This document shows positions 57,971-64,000 of a DNA stretch of 64,000 nt, in pieces. This DNA is from Sclerotinia nivalis (lineage: Eukaryota; Ascomycota; Leotiomycetes; Helotiales; Sclerotiniaceae), in the NCBI GenBank assembly GCA_029531795.1, contig JAPEIS010000003.1, positions 2,914,001 to 2,978,000 on the forward strand. The letters run 5' to 3'. The translations under genes were made by a program, and so were the position numbers. The notes beneath the pieces were generated by a model. It saw only the letters and a list, made by a program, of their open reading frames with translations, ran no database searches and had not been told where the DNA came from. Each line of letters starts with the position of its first letter. Position 1 is the stretch's first letter.

Positions 57971-60900
57971 TCAGACGTCATACATACGATTTCTTGCTTC
58001 GAGGGCACCTTTGATAGCTATCCATAAGTCAGTAGCCATACAATAAGAGCACCACTTCCACCCCAACCAAAAAAGCATATTAGAATAAAATGAGATGACT
58101 TACCATCACAACTATCCTTAGCATCACCAAATAACATCCTCGTATTAGGCATATAAAACATTGGATTTACAACATCTGCGTACCCACTTGCCATACCTCT
58201 CTTCATAACAATAACTTGCTTACTCTTCCAAGCATGTAAGACGGGCATACCAGCGATTGAAGAACCAGGTTGAAGAGCAATTGGATTGACAGTATCGTTT
58301 GCGCCAATGACAAGAGTTACGTCAGTTTCTCCGAAATCATCATTGATTTCATCCATTTCGAGAACAATATCGTATGGTACACTAGCTTCTGCAAGTAGGA
58401 CATTGCATTGACCAGGCATGCGACCTGCGACGGGATGAATGGCGAATCGGACATTGATACCCTTGCTCTTGAGCATTCGTGTGATATCACTAATAGCATA
58501 TTGGGCCTTCGCAACAGCCATACCATATCCAACGACGATGATGACGTTTTCCGCATTTTCTAGTGATTCCACAACTTCATCGATATTAGTTTTGGTTATT
58601 TGTCCTTCGATCTTATGCTCGGTTTCCGCGCTAGGAGCTATTCCTCCGAAAAGGACGTTTCCGATGGAACGATTCATCCCGACACACATAATAGATGACA
58701 GAATCGAACCACTAACTCCAATTAAAGATCCGACTGTTGTTAATAAAGGCATGTCAAGCATGAAACCTTCAGATACTATTGCAAATCCGGAATATGCATT
58801 GAGTACTGTAATGACGACAGGCATATCTGCTCCACCAATAGCTGCGGTAGTCGTGTAACCTTTAATGAAACTGAGAACTGCATTTCCTGCTAAGCAACAT
58901 GCAGCAATTACTGGTGCCCCGGGTGCAAATGTAATGAAAGTAGCCATGCTAGCCATATTAAGAGCAAGTAGGGAGGAATTTAGTGCATGTCTGGGACCTG
59001 GAAGCTTGATTGGTTTCGAAGACATCCGACCTGCCAGTTTGAGATATGCTACTATGGATCCGGTAAATGTGACCCCACCTAATAGATATTAGCGAAATGA
59101 GTAAAAACATTGATTGGTACTTGCTCACCAATTAGAACACCCATATATCCAGCTACGAGGTGAAGTTGTGATATGTCTCCAATATCTGCCATGACAGATC
59201 CAAAACTTGTCAAAACAGCCGCAAGGCCAACGACGGAGTGAAGTGCGGCGACAGTTTGGGGTAGATCAGTTGCTGTCGTACGTCGTCCGATCCTTAACCC
59301 TAGCGCGAACAACCATTAGCTTATTGCCCCTCTTTTTATATGCGAGTAGAATAATTACCAATGATGGCACCGCAACCGGCAACAGCTGCGAATTGTGCAA
59401 GAACTTCAACAGGAAATCCTACAGCGGCTAGCGATGCAAGTATACCTGCTGCAACTCCTAAGATACCTAACATATTTCCTTGGCGCGCCGTTGTTTGAGA
59501 AGCAAGGCCAGATAATGATGCTGCTGAAGTTAGATATTGTTTTAATACAAGTTCAAAAGAAGAAATTACCAATGCACAAAAGACTGCTAGCAATATATCC
59601 TGCTTGAACAAGCCCAGCCATGCCAGTAGATGCAGCTGCTATGTATCCTACACCAAAGACAGCAGCAGGTATAGCATATAACCATGGGTATTCAGGTGGA
59701 TCAGTTGGTCCTGCAAGAAGTTAGACAAGGCGCTATACAATAAATGAGTGTGATACATACGCTTAAACATATCTAACATTCGCTTCGTAATGAGAAAGCC
59801 ACCAGAAACATTGATAAATGCAAGCGTTACAGATAAAGCGCCCAGAGCTTGAGGAATGGTATGGGGTATAAGACCACCTCCCATAATGAAGAAACCGCCT
59901 ACACCAACCATGCCTGATATAGCATTCGTGACACTCATGAGTGGAGAATGGAGTGCGGGGGCAACTCCCCATACTGTTCGGTAACCGATCAATCCAGCCA
60001 ATGCAAATGTAAAGACATTGTTCATGAATAATGGTCCTGTTGCTTTACCAAGAAGAAGTGCAAGACTCATCCCCCCAGTGACAGCTCCAACTTCTCGTGT
60101 TTGCTTTTGCCATGGGGTTAAGGCTACAGTATTAGCGGTTGAAGCATTGACATCGATAGCTGAGGCAGCTTTTGGCGCTGGAGGTAATGGCCGTGGTGCA
60201 GTAGGTACAATTTCACCATTATGTGTCACAATGGAACCACGGACAACTTCATCCCTCATGTCAATTCCGAACTGCTTTTCTTCGGGGGCAATAGAAAGAA
60301 GGAACTTGGTAATATTGTTCGAGTACAAAGTAGACGATTGAGTCGGAAGGCGAGAAGGAAGATCAGTATATCCTGTTGAGATATTAGTTACGCTACACAA
60401 TGCATCAAAGTATACGACGAACCTATGACCTTGACCCCTTTGTGTTCAATCAATTGACCGGCCACAGTAACATCACAATTGCCACCTGCTTCAGCTGCCA
60501 AGTCGACAATAACAGAACCGGGTTTCATTGCTGCAACCATCTATGAAACCAGTCAGATCATCTCTAGCAATTATGGTTCAATTGAAACTCACATCCTCAT
60601 GAATCAATTTAGGGGCAGGGCGACCTGGAATCAATGCAGTGCAGATGATAATATCAATATCGCGGCATTGTTCCATGAATAATTTCTTTTCGGCATCCAT
60701 GAATTCTTTCGACATCTCTTTACCATAACCACCGGCGCCAGAACCATCTTCTTTGAAATCTACCTCGATAAATTCGGCACCTAATGATTGGACTTGCTCA
60801 CGTGCGGCTGATCTGGTGTCAAACCCTCGTACGATAGCTCCCATGCGTCGAGCCTAATGAGGGATGCTGTTAACATTCAGGTCTAGATTATACATCATAC

Positions 60901-61972
60901 ACTTACTGTTGCAATGGCACTCAATCCAGCCACACCCGCTCCAATGACAAGTACTTTACAAGGAGGAACCTAGAAATATTAGTGACGGGAACTAAAAGCG
61001 GACACCGGACGCTAAAGTAAGTACCTTTCTAAAAGTCACTTAATTAGCTTAAAGCACTAGCAACATATAGAGATTCACATACCCAGCAGCAGTGACCTGG
61101 CCAGTCATGTAGCGTCCAAAATGATTGGAAGCCTCCAAGACTGCCTTATAACCGGCAATATTAGCCATAGAACTAATCACGAAATTGCATGAGCTTTTCT
61201 TCTTCATAAGTGTGATATGGCAGTCACCCGTACCTTAATGCGTCAAAAACTTGAGCTCTCGAAATTCTAGGAATCATATCCATCGCGAATGAAGTAACTT
61301 TTCTATGAGCCAATTTCTCTACTGCACCTTTATTTACCGCTGGGTATAAAAACGAAATAAGTGTTGCATTGTTCTTCAAGGAATCAACTTCATTGATAGG
61401 TCCATCCACACTCGGTGGGCGAACCTTCAAAAGAATATCACTTTCCGACCAAACATTCTTCCTGTTTACTATTTTGGCTCCTGCAGTCTCGTATGCCTCA
61501 TCCGTGAATTGTGCTTCTGCTCCAGCACCTCGCTCGACAAGAACCCTGGAGAACCCTTTCTTAATCAAGAGCTGTGCATTTTGTGGAGTGACCGCAACTC
61601 GTTTTTCATTCGGATATGTCTCGCGAGGAATACCAATTGTCAAGTTTGAATATGGAGTGCTAATCAGATCCGGAGCAACGGCATTAGAAGAAGCTGTAGA
61701 CAGGGACGCAGAATTCGGAACGGCAGATGTGGGAGAGGAAGCAGTTGTCGATGTATATCTCTTGTACTTGGTATGACTTGTTGGATAAAGTGATCGTACG
61801 TGAGCAGCTAATGGAAAGACATATTAGTCTCAGTCTGGTAATTGATGGACGACACGGTGGGCTAGAATTGACATAAGGAATGGAACGCACTAAGAATGCC
61901 ACCAAATGGACCTGGCGATACTTTAACTTCTGAAAAGTTATTCGCACGACACAATCTGAGTATCGGCTTCAT
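57971..61972 (-). CDS. nnt: Mitochondrial NAD(P) transhydrogenase, proton-translocating
   Basis: Thirteen exons: 61972-61891, 61807-61234, 61172-61083, 61028-61025, 60969-60907, 60853-60593, 60540-60423, 60372-59761, 59710-59570, 59523-59359, 59299-59129, 59078-58104, 58017-57971; exactly 1101 codons, 1100 residues. Basic mitochondrial presequence ([13 protein letters not shown]), then the PntA NAD(H) domain with [19 protein letters not shown] and dinucleotide motif [13 protein letters not shown] (near 257-269). The membrane domain follows ([60 protein letters not shown]). Last comes the PntB NADP(H) domain ([62 protein letters not shown]). It couples inward proton flow to hydride transfer from NADH to NADP+ in the inner membrane, supplying mitochondrial NADPH. 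Exon 4 is only four bases; it is needed for the AAGKVPP motif and frame. Confidence 0.93.
61025..61028 (-). other. nnt: Four-nucleotide microexon of the transhydrogenase gene
   Basis: Exon 3 ends in the first two bases of a Gly codon (GG) and exon 5 begins GTTCCTCCT. Between them, an acceptor (CTTTTAG), four bases AAAG and a donor (GTACTT) complete the Gly codon and add Lys. This yields [16 protein letters not shown], the expected sequence before the NAD-binding fold. Direct joining of exons 3 and 5 shifts frame. Confidence 0.85.
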
Positions 61973-63064
61973 TGTTGAAGTCCAGGTCATCTTTTAGACC
62001 CGCATCTGTAACTGTCGATGTTGGTTCGTAAAAGGGAAGACAGTTGGTACGTTGTTTCTAGGAAAAGGAAGTAAGTATTGTACTCGTAGGGAAATAAGAA
62101 ATAGCGGTTCAAGAGAGTACGATATATTGGTAGGATTACTGTTGCATAAATGAATGTTTGATCATCTGCACAATCTTTTTTTACCGTGTTATACCATTTT
62201 CGAATGAATGGAAAGAGCGTTTGGTGAATAGACAGTGTCTATACTGTTCGGGTTGTCGTCTTATATATGGGACAGAGGGAGGGTGTAACGTTGTCGTAGC
62301 TAAAACGGGTTATACATACACAGTTACCTATCTACTCACATGGTTTCCGTGTAAACAGGCTGATCTGTTGGATCTTCTTGAATGGAATTAATCATTCGAT
62401 GAAAGTTGCAATGGAACTCTTTTTTGCCTGTTAGGACAATTAGCTGCCAAAGTAGGTTTAGATTCAATGACGGCCCTTGCTACCTTCATAGCTTCCTAGC
62501 TTATTCCCCCGCAATGGACCACATTTCCCCGCATTCCTTTCAATCAATTGGCTTATTCTGTTTATTGATTGACCGAGGAAAACAGAGAGGCCGTCTTGAT
62601 TCTTTGGTCGGTGATACAAGAAGAAGAAAAAAAATCAAACAAAAGCTTGGAAATGGGGTGAAATGGAAGTAAAATCATCCGACCAAATATCAAATATGAT
62701 GAAATTGTCACGATACACATTTATTTCATTTTATTGGAGGTTTGAAGGTCCGATTGATGATGCAGTGAGATGAAGAAATGCAAGCCTCTCAATGCAGTGC
62801 GATAGGATGGAATCTTCGGTGCACAAGCCATCAAGCTCAAACACATTCACGTGATGATCTAGAACCAATTTCTGCCCTCAAATGTATGCTCGATTTTGTT
62901 CTACAAACAGTCTGTGGTAGTATTCTACAGAATTTTATCATCATTAAAGCTCAAAACATGTCCAATCTTGCCCGTCAATCATATCAAATCATCACATCAT
63001 ATCCATCCCATCCATAATCCACGTCTTCCGGCCCATTCTTATACAACCTCATCGCTAACCCCCT
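61973..63064. other. Intergenic: transhydrogenase promoter and 3' flank of coiled-coil gene
   Basis: No supported gene. Short plus-strand ORFs at 62158-62672 lack domains or coding bias. Confidence 0.4.
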
Positions 63065-64000
63065 TCATTCCTTATCAAGACCAAATTTATGATGAAGATC
63101 GTGAATTTCCATATCTAGCTCAAACGTCCTGGCTTGCTCTAGGTCGAACAATCGCTGGTACTCCACGGCCCGGTCACGGTGGCGGTGTTCTTCCACTATA
63201 GTTTGCAGCAATTGGTGTTGCCTAGCCCTGCCGGTGATCTCTTGATTCCAAACTCTATCTTGCAACATATTACACTTCTCCTCCAGCCCCTTGTTATTGT
63301 GTACCATCTCGTTAAGGCGTTCTTCGAGAGCCATGGTAGCCTTTTCGATTCCCTTGGTAACTCTATCTTCCTCCATACGAGCGTTCGTTCTGCTGGCGTT
63401 GTTGATAGCTTCAGAGTCACGCAAGCTGGTTTCCAGTGACTTAATCGTCTCGGCACAGTTAATATGATCTTCTTTTGCCTTTGCGAGTGCTTCCCGAGTG
63501 CTTTCGAGATCGCTGGAGTTCGTGGTCAAAGCTGCTGTAGCTATGGACAGCTCTCGCTCCTTTTCCGCCAAATACGCCGTCTTTTTGGCCAGATTGTTGT
63601 TACTCTTACCCAAAGCCTTTTGTAAATCCCGCTTGGTCCTTTTTAATTCAGCATTAGCCTGCTCAGCCTTGGTGGTAGTAGCTTCCAGATTGGCAGTCAA
63701 TTGTGCAAGTTCCTTCTTGTGCCAGCCTTCCGCGTCTACTTTTGATTGATGAAAGACTCTTTCGCCTGCTGTCGCTTCTGCTCGAAGTCTCTTGATCGTT
63801 TCTTCCAATCTGCTTGTCTTGTGTTCTGCTTCTTCTTTTGCAAAACGAAGCATTGTGGCATGTTCCGAATGACGCACTCCCCCTTGTAGTTTGCTGATCT
63901 CTGCTTTTGCTTCCTCCAGCTCAGCCTTTTTCTTCTCTGCCTCCCTTTTTAGATCTGATATGGTGCTGTTTTGGCTCTTTCTCTTCGCTTCGGAGACTTC
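63065..64000 (-). CDS. Coiled-coil protein (5' end outside window)
   Basis: An open frame enters from the right edge and stops at 63065, giving 311 codons visible. It is a near-continuous charged coiled coil (KREAEKKKAELEEAKAEISK, EETIKRLRAEATAGERVFHQ, AKKTAYLAEKERELSIATAA, VTKGIEKATMALEERLNEMV) with few prolines, ending FELDMEIHDLHHKFGLDKE. No internal intron is needed. Heptad density resembles myosin-tail, golgin or SMC-like rods, but there is no head domain within the window, so the family cannot be named. Confidence 0.75.
   Translation of the reverse strand, partial: EVSEAKRKSQNSTISDLKREAEKKKAELEEAKAEISKLQGGVRHSEHATMLRFAKEEAEHKTSRLEETIKRLRAEATAGERVFHQSKVDAEGWHKKELAQLTANLEATTTKAEQANAELKRTKRDLQKALGKSNNNLAKKTAYLAEKERELSIATAALTTNSSDLESTREALAKAKEDHINCAETIKSLETSLRDSEAINNASRTNARMEEDRVTKGIEKATMALEERLNEMVHNNKGLEEKCNMLQDRVWNQEITGRARQHQLLQTIVEEHRHRDRAVEYQRLFDLEQARTFELDMEIHDLHHKFGLDKE

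Noticed and set aside
1..64000. CRISPR arrays, bacterial operons, riboswitches, prophage
   Set aside because: This is eukaryotic DNA with spliceosomal introns; no repeat-spacer arrays or bacterial gene order were seen.

Overview
The window is nuclear DNA of a filamentous ascomycete. Genes are AT-moderate, carry many 45-200 nt GT-AG introns, and the gene set is typical of Pezizomycotina (Helo-like_N/NACHT STAND protein, Kar9-like protein, IRC22/TRAP-alpha, Rox3/Med19, fungal-type bZIP, MARVEL protein). Codon use, small introns and family wording that I recognise point to Leotiomycetes, most likely a Botrytis/Sclerotinia relative; that assignment is inference, not a search result.

Layout. 0-10.9 kb is mostly minus strand: a GMC oxidoreductase running off the left edge, a 2-oxoglutarate/Fe(II) dioxygenase, an IRC22/TRAP-alpha ER membrane protein and Mediator subunit 19. 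11.9-14.4 kb is a plus-strand Nop4/RBM28-type ribosome-biogenesis protein, convergent with a formate dehydrogenase at 15.1-16.6 kb. 16.6-24.6 kb is gene-poor: a 135-bp inverted-repeat element, an unrecognised gene with a frame break, a family of four degenerate ~92-bp repeats around a simple-sequence array, and decayed ORFs. 24.7-26.5 kb holds two small intron-containing cysteine-rich (metallothionein-like) genes on the same strand. 28.2-37.7 kb has a MARVEL membrane protein, a four-exon bZIP factor, an isolated Gag-like gene and a mitochondrial CCDC90/DUF1640 protein.

38.2-41.4 kb is an NLR-like STAND gene (Helo-like N-domain, NACHT, ankyrin-like tail) that appears dead: a 239-bp element with a 13-bp target-site duplication sits between Walker A and Walker B, and the first intron has a donor that does not keep frame. 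41.6-45.7 kb has a frameshifted small conserved gene, a repeat-built coiled-coil protein and an SDR-like protein lacking the catalytic lysine, which shares a 0.53-kb divergent promoter with phosphoserine aminotransferase (46.2-47.6 kb). A GPI-anchored surface protein follows, then a 3.7-kb gene-poor gap, a 1084-aa Kar9-like/GAR-domain protein, a 13-exon mitochondrial NAD(P) transhydrogenase with a 4-nt microexon, and a coiled-coil protein truncated by the right edge.

There is no gene cluster for one pathway. The core genes are housekeeping genes (one-carbon oxidation, serine synthesis, NADPH supply, transcription, ribosome assembly, nuclear positioning), interspersed with lineage-specific and mobile-element-derived material. 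All exon structures were read by eye from splice signals and frame continuity. Every structure called intact sums to a whole number of codons.
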